64,000 nucleotides of DNA, taken from contig NZ_FTOP01000013.1 of assembly GCF_900156785.1 (NCBI RefSeq), positions 52,541 to 116,540 on the forward strand, read 5' to 3'. The notes beneath the pieces are model-generated. The model had not been told where the DNA came from and did not search any database. It saw only the letters and a list, made by a program, of their open reading frames with translations. The translations under genes and the position numbers were made by a program. Shown piece by piece: positions 52,794 to 61,868 of the stretch (position 1 is the first letter of the stretch; every line of letters begins with the position of its first letter). The stretch comes from Belliella pelovolcani (GTDB taxonomy: Bacteria > Bacteroidota > Bacteroidia > Cytophagales > Cyclobacteriaceae).

Positions 52794-53561
52794 TTATGCT
52801 TTAGTTCCTCTTTTCTTCTTTGGAGCTTCCTCTTCTATTTCATCTTCAACTCCAGAAAATATTCTACCACAGTGTTCACATACTATCAGTTTCTTTTGCT
52901 CTCTGATGTCTGCCTGTCTTTGTGGAGGTACTACGTTGAAACAACCACCGCAAGCGCCTCTTTTAACGAGGACAACGGCAAGGCCATTTTTAGCGTTAGC
53001 TCTGATTTTTGTGTAAGACTTAACTAACCTGTCTTCGATTTTCTTAAGAGCTTTTTCTCTATCTGCTCCAAGTTTAGCTTCTTCAGCTTCACTTTCTGCT
53101 ACGATATTGTCTAGCTCACCTTTTTTATTGTCAAGGTCTTTATTTCTGTCTTTAACGACTTCTTTTAACTCTTCAAGATCAGCTTTTTTTGTCTCGATTT
53201 TTGCTTGAGCTTCTCCAATTTTCTTTTTGGAAACTTGGATTTCTAAATCCTGAAGTTCTAATTCTTTAGTAATGGCGTCATACTCTCTGTTGTTTCTGAC
53301 GTTCATCTGTTGTTCCTGATACTTTTTGATCAGTTTTTCAGATTCTTTGATGTTTTCTTTATGCTTTTTGATATCATCTTCAAGAGACTGGATATCAGCA
53401 TTGAATTTATCGATTCTGGTTTCATAACCAGCGATTTCATCTTCTAAATCTTGAACTTCTTCAGGTAGGGCTCCTCTAACTTTAACAATGGCATCAAGGC
53501 GGGAATCAATCTTTTGAAGGTTATGTAGTGCTTCAAGTTTCTGTGCAACGGTACTTTCCAT
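52794..53561 (-). CDS. Coiled-coil protein with C-terminal zinc ribbon (DUF164/C4-type)
   Basis: A 255-residue protein. Residues about 5-185 form a long antiparallel coiled coil with heptads of K/E/L, and a C4 zinc ribbon follows: CGGC near 205 and CEHC near 230 in ACGGCFNVVPPQ and CEHCGRIF. The end is basic and Lys-rich (KKKRGTKA). The family is found next to Nif3-like genes in many bacteria, as here with 3 bp between; a nucleic-acid-related function is proposed but not proven. Confidence 0.9.
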   Translation of the reverse strand: MESTVAQKLEALHNLQKIDSRLDAIVKVRGALPEEVQDLEDEIAGYETRIDKFNADIQSLEDDIKKHKENIKESEKLIKKYQEQQMNVRNNREYDAITKELELQDLEIQVSKKKIGEAQAKIETKKADLEELKEVVKDRNKDLDNKKGELDNIVAESEAEEAKLGADREKALKKIEDRLVKSYTKIRANAKNGLAVVLVKRGACGGCFNVVPPQRQADIREQKKLIVCEHCGRIFSGVEDEIEEEAPKKKRGTKA

Positions 53562-53564
53562 GTA

Positions 53565-54665
53565 CTATAGGTAAGTTATGGGATTAGTAACTATTTTTGT
53601 AAAATAGAGTGCAATATTAGTGAATTTTTGTGACAAAAGCTCCAATAATAATTCTTTTGTAAATATTTCGCTTTCATAATGCCCAATGTCGCAAATAACT
53701 ATTTGATTATCAGCGTCAAAGAATTCGTGGTATTTAACATCAGATGTGATAAAGATTTCAGCCCCTGATTTTTTGGCTGCATTTAATAGGAATATACCGG
53801 ATCCACCGCAAATTGCAACTTTTTTAATGGGCTTGTTGATCAGCGAGGTATGTTTGATTACTTGTAAGTTCATCCTAGACTTAAGGTGTGCCAAAAAATC
53901 TTTTTCGTCTAGTGCGTTTGATAATTCACCGACCATTCCTGCACCTACTTCTTGATTCTCGTTTTCTAATTGATGGATATAATAAGCCACTTCTTCATAT
54001 GGGTGGGCTTTTTTTAATGCCGTTATGATTTGTCTTTCCAAATGAGAGGGAAACATAACCTCAATTTTTATTTCTGGTACTTTCTCTGGATTGTTTTTTC
54101 TTCCAATCGTAGGGTTCGCATTTTCCGAAGGTATGAATGTACCCGATCCTTTGCTGATGAAGCTGCATCCACTATATTCTCCGATTTTACCTGCACCTGC
54201 ATCAAACAATGCTGTCATGACTTGTTCCATAGCTGCTGAAGGCACGAAAGTGCTCAGCTTATTTAAGATCCCCTTTTTTGGTGATAAAATTTTTGTTTTT
54301 GTCAGTCCAATTTTATCTGCTATTTTCTTATTGACTCCATGCGCTACATGATCTAGATTGGTGTGAATTGCAAAAATGGCGATGTCATTCTTTATCGCTT
54401 TGACGATAGTTCTTTCGACATAATTTTTACCTGTGAAACTCTTGAGGCCTTTGAACACAATCGGGTGGTGTGCGACTATAAGGTTACATCCTAAAGAAAT
54501 CGCTTCATCTACTACTGCTTCGGTTGCATCAAGTGAGCAAAGGATTCCATTTACCCTTGCACTGGGATCACCTGTGATGAGTTGAGCATTGTCATAAGAT
54601 TCCTGATAGGCAGGAGGAGCGATGCTATCTAAAAAAGAAACAACTTCTCTAATCGTATAAACCAT
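53565..54665 (-). CDS. Nif3-like dinuclear metal centre protein
   Basis: About 366 residues from the ATG at 54665 (MVYTIREVVSFLD); the frame is open 12 codons upstream. Nif3/YbgI motifs: YDNAQLITGDP, CSLDATEAVVDEA, LIVAHHPIVFKGL (His pair), and IFAIHTNLDHVAHGVN. A middle insert of about 110 residues, including KIEVMFPSHLERQI and AHPYEEVAYYIH (CutA1-like), is typical of the long form. CDIGHYESE ends the metal site. The role is unknown; GTP cyclohydrolase-like activity has been suggested for relatives. It precedes the zinc-ribbon gene in an operon. Confidence 0.94.
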   Translation of the reverse strand: MVYTIREVVSFLDSIAPPAYQESYDNAQLITGDPSARVNGILCSLDATEAVVDEAISLGCNLIVAHHPIVFKGLKSFTGKNYVERTIVKAIKNDIAIFAIHTNLDHVAHGVNKKIADKIGLTKTKILSPKKGILNKLSTFVPSAAMEQVMTALFDAGAGKIGEYSGCSFISKGSGTFIPSENANPTIGRKNNPEKVPEIKIEVMFPSHLERQIITALKKAHPYEEVAYYIHQLENENQEVGAGMVGELSNALDEKDFLAHLKSRMNLQVIKHTSLINKPIKKVAICGGSGIFLLNAAKKSGAEIFITSDVKYHEFFDADNQIVICDIGHYESEIFTKELLLELLSQKFTNIALYFTKIVTNPITYL

Positions 54666-54710
54666 AGATTTTGTATTAATTTGTTGATCAAAATTAATCA
54701 AAATTACTCA

Positions 54711-55763
54711 ATGCGTTGGTTTGAACCTTTGCTTTTCCCTTTTTCATTCATTTATGATACGGTTACCCGCTTCAGAAACCATCTATTCGATATAGGTCAT
54801 AAAAATTCAATCAACTTTGATATCCCCACCATAGTAGTTGGAAATTTGAGTCTAGGTGGTACTGGGAAAACTCCATTTACTGAGTTTTTGATAAGAATGC
54901 TTGCGGATGATTTTAAAGTGGCCACATTAAGTAGAGGTTATGGGCGTAAGACCAGTGGATTTGTTCTCGCTGATGAAGGCAGTGATGCAAACCAAATAGG
55001 AGATGAACCATTTCAGATATATGAGAAGTTCAAAAATAAAATTAGTGTAGCAGTTGGGGAGGATAGAGTGATGGCAATTCCTCAAATAATTACAGAAAGA
55101 CCTGATACAGAAGTGATTTTGCTAGATGACGCCTTCCAACATCGCTACGTAAAAGGGGATATAAATATTATGTTGACGACATTCCAAAAGCCTTTTTTTG
55201 AAGATAATGTAGTGCCGTTGGGCACATTGAGAGAGGCGAGGAAGGGTGCATCCAGAGCTGAAATTATTATCGTCACCAAATGCCCAAATCCAATTGATAC
55301 GGGAACAAAGGAATCTTACATCAATGAAATCAAAAGATACAATAAAAAAGCAAAGATATTTTTTGTTGGACTAAAATATGGACTACTTCAAAATGTATTG
55401 GGTGACCGTCAATCAGTTCCTTCAAACTTTGTGCTGGTATCGGGAATAGCTAATGATCAGCTTTTTAGAAAAGAAGCGGAGAAAAAGCATCAAATATCAT
55501 ATCATTTTTCATTCTCAGACCACCATCATTACAAGTCTGATCATATAAAAGAGATTGTTAGTAAGTGTAAAGAAGTAAAGGAGTCGGGTATTTTAACTAC
55601 CGAAAAAGATGCAGTTAAACTTAAAGCTTCTATCTTTCGTGATTATTTGGCAGAAATTCCGATTTTTGCCATGCCGGTGGAGATAAATATGGAAATCAAA
55701 GATGCCGATTTTATCAAAGAGTCGATTCTTCAAGTCATCAAAGAAAAAGGATATAGCGAGTGA
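54711..55763 (+). CDS. lpxK: Tetraacyldisaccharide 4'-kinase
   Basis: A 350-residue membrane-associated kinase from the ATG at 54711 (MRWFEPLLFPFSFIYD). It phosphorylates the 4' position of the lipid A precursor. Walker A is VVGNLSLGGTGKTPF near residues 44-58; YGRKTSGFVL, GDEPFQIYEKF, and LLDDAFQHRYVKGD (Walker B region) follow. Presence of lpxK shows that the organism makes lipid A. The stop overlaps a GTG start of the next gene (GTGA). Confidence 0.96.
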   Translation: MRWFEPLLFPFSFIYDTVTRFRNHLFDIGHKNSINFDIPTIVVGNLSLGGTGKTPFTEFLIRMLADDFKVATLSRGYGRKTSGFVLADEGSDANQIGDEPFQIYEKFKNKISVAVGEDRVMAIPQIITERPDTEVILLDDAFQHRYVKGDINIMLTTFQKPFFEDNVVPLGTLREARKGASRAEIIIVTKCPNPIDTGTKESYINEIKRYNKKAKIFFVGLKYGLLQNVLGDRQSVPSNFVLVSGIANDQLFRKEAEKKHQISYHFSFSDHHHYKSDHIKEIVSKCKEVKESGILTTEKDAVKLKASIFRDYLAEIPIFAMPVEINMEIKDADFIKESILQVIKEKGYSE

Positions 55764-57751
55764 GTTTTAGGTTAATTTCTTCAGTTTTTATGCTCTTAAT
55801 GCTGTTTTCAGCAAGAGATATATTTGCTCAAAGACCAACTCGTATCCCTCCAGTTACACAAGTTGGTAGAGAAGTCCAGCCTGATCAAAGGCAGACTGGA
55901 AATGAGCGAAATACAAGACAAGAAGGTGAAGATCAGCAAGGGGGAAGGAGAAAGCTTATTGATGATTCTACGCAAATGGTCTTTGGACCGAAAACCACTC
56001 TTTATTTTTTCGAAAGAGATATCAAAAGGAATCGCCTCAAAAAGCATGAACTGGATACTTTATTAAATAATTTTCATTATTACGAGCCAGTGGCTAAGTC
56101 AGGATGGAAATACCAAGATTTAGGAAATATTGGGACAGCCGCCCAATCGATTTTTTATCAAGCTCCTCTGATGATAGGTACTACATCTGGTTTTTACGCA
56201 TATGATTTATACCACCAATCTCCCGATAGTGTCAAGTATTACGATACTAAATCTCCATTTACAAATATGGAGTTGTTTTTTGGAGGCGGCAACAGAAACA
56301 TGATGGACTTGGAGTTTGCCAGAAATGTCACTCCTAAATGGAATGTAGGCTTTACACTTAATACCATCAGAGCTAGGAAAGTACTCAATCCTAACCGAAG
56401 AGACGATAATCAGACGGTAAAAAATGCTTATGTTTTTCAGACTAGTTACAAGTCAGATAATGATAAGTACTTATTACTTGCGAATTTTTCGAGGACTAGA
56501 CATGTGGTAGCAGAGCAAGGGGGTATTATCCCTCCTTCTGTGGATAGTACATCATTATATTTTACTTATGAAGATGCAAAGGTCTGGCTGAGAGATGCTA
56601 GTGCGGTAGATTTGAGGCAAGACTATCATCTTTATCACGAGTATGAGTTATTAAAAGGCTGGCAAGTTTATCATGTTTTTGACAAAAGGAAGCAAGACGT
56701 AACCTTCAAATCAGCACTTTCCAGTCCATCTAGTAATTTCTTTGATTTATATAATCCAGAGAGGTTCAATAGACTAGACAGTACGATCAATTACAATCAT
56801 TTTTCTGAATGGAGAAATGAGATGGGATTCAAAGGTGATTTTGGACCTGTGTATTATAATGCATTTGCAAAGTTCAGAACGGGAAGGATGAGAGGTAATT
56901 TTCAAGTTGATCCTTTTGGTTTTGACGAGCTTTCGATTGGCGGAGCTTTAAGAGGCGAAATCAACGATAACTGGAGGTTTGAAGCTGAAGGGGAATATTT
57001 AATACCTAGTGCCTTTAGGATTAATGGTAAATTTATTTCGCCATTCTTGGAAGCTTCATACACCAAGGCATTGTATAAGCCTACAGCTATGCAGATGCTT
57101 TATAGAGGGAATCATCATCGTTGGAGCAATAGATTTTCAAATATTGGCTTAGATCAAGTTCAAGGTGTAATCAAAGCTGATTTCAAACGATGGAGTATCA
57201 GGCCAAATCTTACCATAAATAGGGTTAGTAATTTTGTCTTTTTTGATGAAAACCAACAAGCAGCACAAGCAACAGGTGACGCTTTTATGTTGATCCCAGG
57301 TGTAAAGACAAGCTTCAATGTTGGTGGTAAGCTGTATTGGGAGACCGAAGCATATTACACTTTAATCACTGGTGATGGCTCCGATAATTTTAGAATTCCA
57401 GAGATTTTTGCCAATAGCAGGATTTACTTTGATAGTCCAATGTTTAATGAAAATCTATTTATCCAAATTGGAATAGATGTTCGTTATAGTAGTGAATATT
57501 TTGCAGATGCCTACAGCCCTGCAATGCAACAGTTTTATTTGCAGGATTTGCAGCAGCAAAGATTTGGAGTTGCTGGGTATCCAGTTTTTGATTTTTTCCT
57601 AAATGCAAGGATTAACAGAACAAGAATATTATTGAGATACAATCACGTGAATGACAACTTACTTTCAGTACCTGGGTATTTTGTAACACCAGACTACACA
57701 GGGCTAAAAGGATTGTTAGACGTAGGGATCTCTTGGCCTTTATTTGATTAA
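55760..57751 (+). CDS. Putative outer-membrane porin
   Basis: A 663-residue protein with GTG start and signal peptide (MSFRLISSVFMLLMLFSARDIFAQ). A polar, Gln/Arg-rich linker comes first, then many amphipathic strands with aromatic ends such as NMDLEFARNVTPKWNVGFTLNT and WETEAYYTLITG, finishing with LKGLLDVGISWPLFD, a typical beta-barrel terminus. It resembles the 'putative porin' family of Bacteroidota. It overlaps lpxK by 4 nt, so it is probably made with lipid A enzymes. Confidence 0.82.
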   Translation: MSFRLISSVFMLLMLFSARDIFAQRPTRIPPVTQVGREVQPDQRQTGNERNTRQEGEDQQGGRRKLIDDSTQMVFGPKTTLYFFERDIKRNRLKKHELDTLLNNFHYYEPVAKSGWKYQDLGNIGTAAQSIFYQAPLMIGTTSGFYAYDLYHQSPDSVKYYDTKSPFTNMELFFGGGNRNMMDLEFARNVTPKWNVGFTLNTIRARKVLNPNRRDDNQTVKNAYVFQTSYKSDNDKYLLLANFSRTRHVVAEQGGIIPPSVDSTSLYFTYEDAKVWLRDASAVDLRQDYHLYHEYELLKGWQVYHVFDKRKQDVTFKSALSSPSSNFFDLYNPERFNRLDSTINYNHFSEWRNEMGFKGDFGPVYYNAFAKFRTGRMRGNFQVDPFGFDELSIGGALRGEINDNWRFEAEGEYLIPSAFRINGKFISPFLEASYTKALYKPTAMQMLYRGNHHRWSNRFSNIGLDQVQGVIKADFKRWSIRPNLTINRVSNFVFFDENQQAAQATGDAFMLIPGVKTSFNVGGKLYWETEAYYTLITGDGSDNFRIPEIFANSRIYFDSPMFNENLFIQIGIDVRYSSEYFADAYSPAMQQFYLQDLQQQRFGVAGYPVFDFFLNARINRTRILLRYNHVNDNLLSVPGYFVTPDYTGLKGLLDVGISWPLFD

Positions 57752-57761
57752 GTTGATAAAA

Positions 57762-58373
57762 ATGAGTTGGGAAGAAAGTACAAAGCAAAAAATGTTGCAT
57801 TTGCAGTTGCCCACAGATCCGAGATGGGTGAATATTGCTGAGATGAATATCGAGGATATCTTGGTGGATCATGCTTACTGTGAACAAAAGGCTGCCACTT
57901 CTTGTATTTCCTTGATTGTGAATTTTTATGATTTCCAAGAGGTTACTGAGGTTTTAACTCCAGTTGTAGCGGAAGAATGGGGGCATTTTGAACGCGTGTT
58001 AGAACACCTCAAAAAGCGGGGCTATCCACTGGGTAAGCCTAGGAAAGATGAGTACGTAATCAAGCTGTCGGAATTTGTTAAAAAAGGTGGAAGTAGAGCT
58101 CAGCAACTTTCCGAGTACCTCTTGATGAATGCTTTAATAGAAGCAAGGAGCTGTGAGCGGTTCAAATTACTTTCTAATAATATTCAGGACGGAGAATTGA
58201 AGAAGTTCTACTATGAATTGATGATTTCAGAAGCCGGTCATTATGTGAATTTTATTGAACTTGCTAGGGAGATTTATGATAAAGAGTTAGTCAATGAAAG
58301 ATGGAAGGAGTGGCTTGCTTACGAGGCTTCTGTACTCAATAGTCTAGAAATCAGAGGAGATAGAATGCATTGA
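57762..58373 (+). CDS. miaE: tRNA-(ms2io6A)-hydroxylase MiaE-like
   Basis: A 203-residue di-iron protein from the ATG at 57762 (MSWEESTKQKML). Ligand motifs: ILVDHAYCEQKAA, VAEEWGHFERVLE, LIEARSCERFKLL and ISEAGHYVNFI, matching MiaE, which hydroxylates the isopentenyl group of modified A37 in tRNA. It is a four-helix ferritin-like fold. It is the third gene of the lpxK operon, 10 bp after the porin gene. Confidence 0.92.
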   Translation: MSWEESTKQKMLHLQLPTDPRWVNIAEMNIEDILVDHAYCEQKAATSCISLIVNFYDFQEVTEVLTPVVAEEWGHFERVLEHLKKRGYPLGKPRKDEYVIKLSEFVKKGGSRAQQLSEYLLMNALIEARSCERFKLLSNNIQDGELKKFYYELMISEAGHYVNFIELAREIYDKELVNERWKEWLAYEASVLNSLEIRGDRMH

Positions 58374-58483
58374 TTTTTTTGTCATAAAAATTCTAAAAAA
58401 TTATTGTCTTTTTCCATCAATGTAAGATATTAATGCCCTGAGAATCTTAAAATTTAGTTTTTTGTTTCAAAATCGTACAATTC

Positions 58484-59728
58484 ATGAATCTGATCGAAAA
58501 TATAAAAGAGGCTTTACGGTCTGTTAAAACAAATTTATTAAGAACTGTTTTGACAGGGACCATCATAGCTATTGGAATTACTTCATTGGTGGGTATGTTG
58601 ACAGCGATTGATGCAATAAAAGCTCAAATTGAAGATAGTTTTTCGGGACTGGGGGCAAATAATTTTGATGTTAGATCGAGAGGATTCTCTGGTGGAAGAT
58701 CCGTTCAAGGAGGGAGGATTGAAAAATCTTATCCGAATATTAAATATAAAGAAGCTCTGGAGTTTAAAACTGATTATTTAAAAACAGGAAATGCTACGGT
58801 TTTTACTTCTGTTTCAGGTGCTGTAGAAATCAAAAGAGGGTCTAAAAAAACTAATCCGAATGTCAGAGTGACAGGTGTGGACGACCTTTATCTTAATATC
58901 AAAGGTATAAAAATAGAAGAAGGGAGGAACTTTAGTGCTACTGAAATTCAATATGGTAATAATGTTTGTGTGGTAGGAGTAGATGTAGTTAAGTCTCTTT
59001 TTGATAATGAGGAAAATCCTTTGAATCAACAAGTTTCTTTTTTTGGAAATAGGTATACAATTATTGGGGTATTGGAGACGCAAGGCAGTGTTGGAGGTGG
59101 TCCTAGTGCAGACCGAGCTATTTTTATTCCTGTAGAAAATGCCAGCAGATTGGATAGGAGAGGCTCTTTTAGATATACTATCACCGCCAGTTCTTCGAGT
59201 CCTGTCAGTTTGGAATATGATATGGGACAAGCAACAGGAATGATGCGAAAAATCAGACAGGATAGAGTAGGGGAGGAAGACTCCTTTGAAGTGACTAAAA
59301 GTCAAACTGTAGGAGAGAGTTTAGAGGAAGTAGCTGGTTATTTGAGGATAGGTGGTTTTACCATAGGTTTTGTAACCTTGGTTGGAGCTTCTATTGGCTT
59401 AATGAATATTATGTTGGTGTCTGTTACTGAGCGGACGAGAGAAATTGGTATCAGAAAAGCATTAGGTGCTACCCCATTACGTATTAGACAGCAATTCTTA
59501 ATTGAAGCAATTACAATTTGTATTATCGGAGGGATATTTGGGGTAATATTAGGTATTGGTATTGGTAATATTGTTGCTAATTCAATAGGTCCAGGAGGCT
59601 TTTTGATCCCATGGGTATGGATAATGGTTTCTTTTATGATTTGTATTTTTGTTGGATTGGCCTCTGGTTATATTCCTGCTTTTAAGGCAAGTAAACTAGA
59701 TCCGATCGAGTCGCTGAGGTACGAGTAA
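58484..59728 (+). CDS. ABC transporter permease, MacB/FtsX type
   Basis: A 414-residue permease: N-terminal cytoplasmic helix and membrane segment ([21 protein letters not shown]), a MacB-like periplasmic core domain at about 45-240, then three membrane segments (about 285-310, 340-365, 375-400). The motif [25 protein letters not shown] is the FtsX coupling helix. The end is [17 protein letters not shown]. It should work with a LolD/MacB-like ATPase, but none is encoded in this window. Confidence 0.94.
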   Translation: MNLIENIKEALRSVKTNLLRTVLTGTIIAIGITSLVGMLTAIDAIKAQIEDSFSGLGANNFDVRSRGFSGGRSVQGGRIEKSYPNIKYKEALEFKTDYLKTGNATVFTSVSGAVEIKRGSKKTNPNVRVTGVDDLYLNIKGIKIEEGRNFSATEIQYGNNVCVVGVDVVKSLFDNEENPLNQQVSFFGNRYTIIGVLETQGSVGGGPSADRAIFIPVENASRLDRRGSFRYTITASSSSPVSLEYDMGQATGMMRKIRQDRVGEEDSFEVTKSQTVGESLEEVAGYLRIGGFTIGFVTLVGASIGLMNIMLVSVTERTREIGIRKALGATPLRIRQQFLIEAITICIIGGIFGVILGIGIGNIVANSIGPGGFLIPWVWIMVSFMICIFVGLASGYIPAFKASKLDPIESLRYE

Positions 59729-59825
59729 TTCTTGTGTTTGATTTAATGTATTCGTTAATATTTTTTACTGAATTTTTGATTTTTAGTTTTTCATTTTTAT
59801 TTTTCAAAGATCAAAAATTAATTTT

Positions 59826-61868
59826 ATGAAAAAATATTATACTTCTATTCTATTCGTCTTTTTATTGCAGATTATAAATATTGATTTTTCTTACTCTTTT
59901 CAAGATAATATAAAATTTGGTAAAGTTCCAGACAGTTATGTTGAGATGGTTAATTATAAAGATGATCCAGAAGCTGAAGCTCTTGTAATTTCCAATTCAG
60001 GTGAAACAGCATTTATTTTTAATTCAAATTCTGGATTTATAATCAATTATAAATATCATAAGATTGTAAAAGTTTTAGAGAAAGATGGAGTGGAGTATGC
60101 TGATATTATCATTCCATTTTACAGTATTTCAGGAAGGACAGATCGTGTTTTTAATATTAAAGGATTCACTTACAATAGTGAAAATGGGAAAATCAATAAA
60201 ATCAAATTAGGTAAAGAGAATATTTTTGAGGAGAAAGTCTCCAGCACATATAATTTGATGAAAATATCAATGCCAGATGTTAGAGTAGGGTCTGTAATAG
60301 AAGTTTCTTATGAAATTAATTCTGACTTGTATAATTACATGAGGGAGTGGGAATTTCAAGAAGAGATTCCAACTCTATGGAGTGAATATAAACTTGAAAC
60401 ACCAGAGTACTTTTCCTACTCCCAAATCAATCAAGGAAGTCTCAATTATAAAATCAATCAGCAAACGGATAAGCCTGGTAGAATTAATTTTGTTTCAAAT
60501 AATAAAGTAGATGCAGGCAATGCTACTAGAGGTAATATCACCAATGAAGCAGTTGATTTTATAAATAAAAATTATCACTGGGCTATTCAAAATGCTCCAG
60601 CTTTGAGAGTTGAACCTTTTGTGGATAACCCTAAAAGCTATGGTTCTAGAGTAGAGTTTCAGCTGCAATGGGTACAGTTCCCGAATTCTCCTAGGCAGAA
60701 TATTGCATCAAGTTGGGAAAAACTAGGAGAAGAGTTATTAGCAAATGAAGATTTTGGCAGACACTTGAATAGAACAAAAATTGCAAAAAATGTAGTCCCA
60801 AGTCTTATTGGTAACATAGAGAAAGATCAAGAGAAAGTAAGTTTAATAATGGATCATTTGTCATCCAAAGTAGTCTGGAATGGTAAAAGGAGTATTTATC
60901 CTTCTAAGGCTTTAGATAAAATATGGGAAGATGGGAATGGAAATGTTGCTGACATCAACCTTTTATTGGTTGCTTTTTTGAGAGAAGCTGGTTTTGATGC
61001 TCATCCAATTATTAGTAGTACAAGAGATAATGGTTTTATGAATCCATCTAATCCAGTAATGTATAAGTTAAATTATGTGACTTCTGCTGTTAAGATTGAT
61101 GGTAAGGAAATCATATTAGATGCTACCGACAGAGGTTTGCCTATTGGAATGTCACCTTTAAACGCGATAAACTTTAAAGGCTTTGTCTTAAGTGATAAAA
61201 ATTCTCACTGGATTGATTTTACAAATTCAGTTAATAATACTGAAACTGCAATGATGAATATTTCTTTTGAAAATGGCAAAGTCAAATCAGAGGTAAATAG
61301 AAGGCTTGTAGGATATAAGGGTGCGCAATCAAGAAGAAATTATATTAGAAATGGAGAAGAGACTTTCTTGGAAGATCTTACAAGCCAACTTAAAGATTGG
61401 TCTATTAATAATCCAACTTTTGAGAATATAGATAATCGCAATTTGCCATATACGGAAAAGTATACTCTTCTCGGCGAAGTTGGAATGGAAAATACAAATA
61501 CACATATTTATTTCAATCCTTTCGAGGGTAATTTTTTATCCGAGAACCCATTCAAGTTGGAATCAAGACAATTTCCCATTGATTTTATTTATGGCTCAAA
61601 ATTTTCCCTTCTATGTATGATAGATATTCCAGAGGGATATGAAATTGAAGAATATCCCGAATCTTCTATTGCTTATTTTGAAAATAAGGATATTCAGTAT
61701 TCTTATATGTCTTCTACGCCGCAAGAAGGTAAAATTCAAATTATTGTTACCTATCAAGTAAATCAAACTTTTTATAATCCAGAAAAATATAAAGAGTTAA
61801 AAAATTTCTATGATTTAATAGTAGAGAAACAGAAGCAAATGATTGTATTTAAAAGGATTGCTGAATAA
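59826..61868 (+). CDS. DUF3857 / transglutaminase-like exported protein, probably inactive
   Basis: A 680-residue exported protein (signal ending NIDFSYSFQ). An N-terminal DUF3857 domain occupies about 40-250 (YHKIVKVLEKDG, MPDVRVGSVIEVSYEI), a transglutaminase-like domain about 300-420, and a C-terminal beta region. The expected catalytic Cys is absent: GNGNVADINLLLVAFLREAG has Val-Ala where Cys is usual, and NYVTSAVKIDG has Tyr near the usual His. It may bind peptides or glycans rather than cut them. The stop overlaps the next DUF3857 gene by 1 nt, so they are cotranscribed. Confidence 0.88.
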   Translation: MKKYYTSILFVFLLQIINIDFSYSFQDNIKFGKVPDSYVEMVNYKDDPEAEALVISNSGETAFIFNSNSGFIINYKYHKIVKVLEKDGVEYADIIIPFYSISGRTDRVFNIKGFTYNSENGKINKIKLGKENIFEEKVSSTYNLMKISMPDVRVGSVIEVSYEINSDLYNYMREWEFQEEIPTLWSEYKLETPEYFSYSQINQGSLNYKINQQTDKPGRINFVSNNKVDAGNATRGNITNEAVDFINKNYHWAIQNAPALRVEPFVDNPKSYGSRVEFQLQWVQFPNSPRQNIASSWEKLGEELLANEDFGRHLNRTKIAKNVVPSLIGNIEKDQEKVSLIMDHLSSKVVWNGKRSIYPSKALDKIWEDGNGNVADINLLLVAFLREAGFDAHPIISSTRDNGFMNPSNPVMYKLNYVTSAVKIDGKEIILDATDRGLPIGMSPLNAINFKGFVLSDKNSHWIDFTNSVNNTETAMMNISFENGKVKSEVNRRLVGYKGAQSRRNYIRNGEETFLEDLTSQLKDWSINNPTFENIDNRNLPYTEKYTLLGEVGMENTNTHIYFNPFEGNFLSENPFKLESRQFPIDFIYGSKFSLLCMIDIPEGYEIEEYPESSIAYFENKDIQYSYMSSTPQEGKIQIIVTYQVNQTFYNPEKYKELKNFYDLIVEKQKQMIVFKRIAE

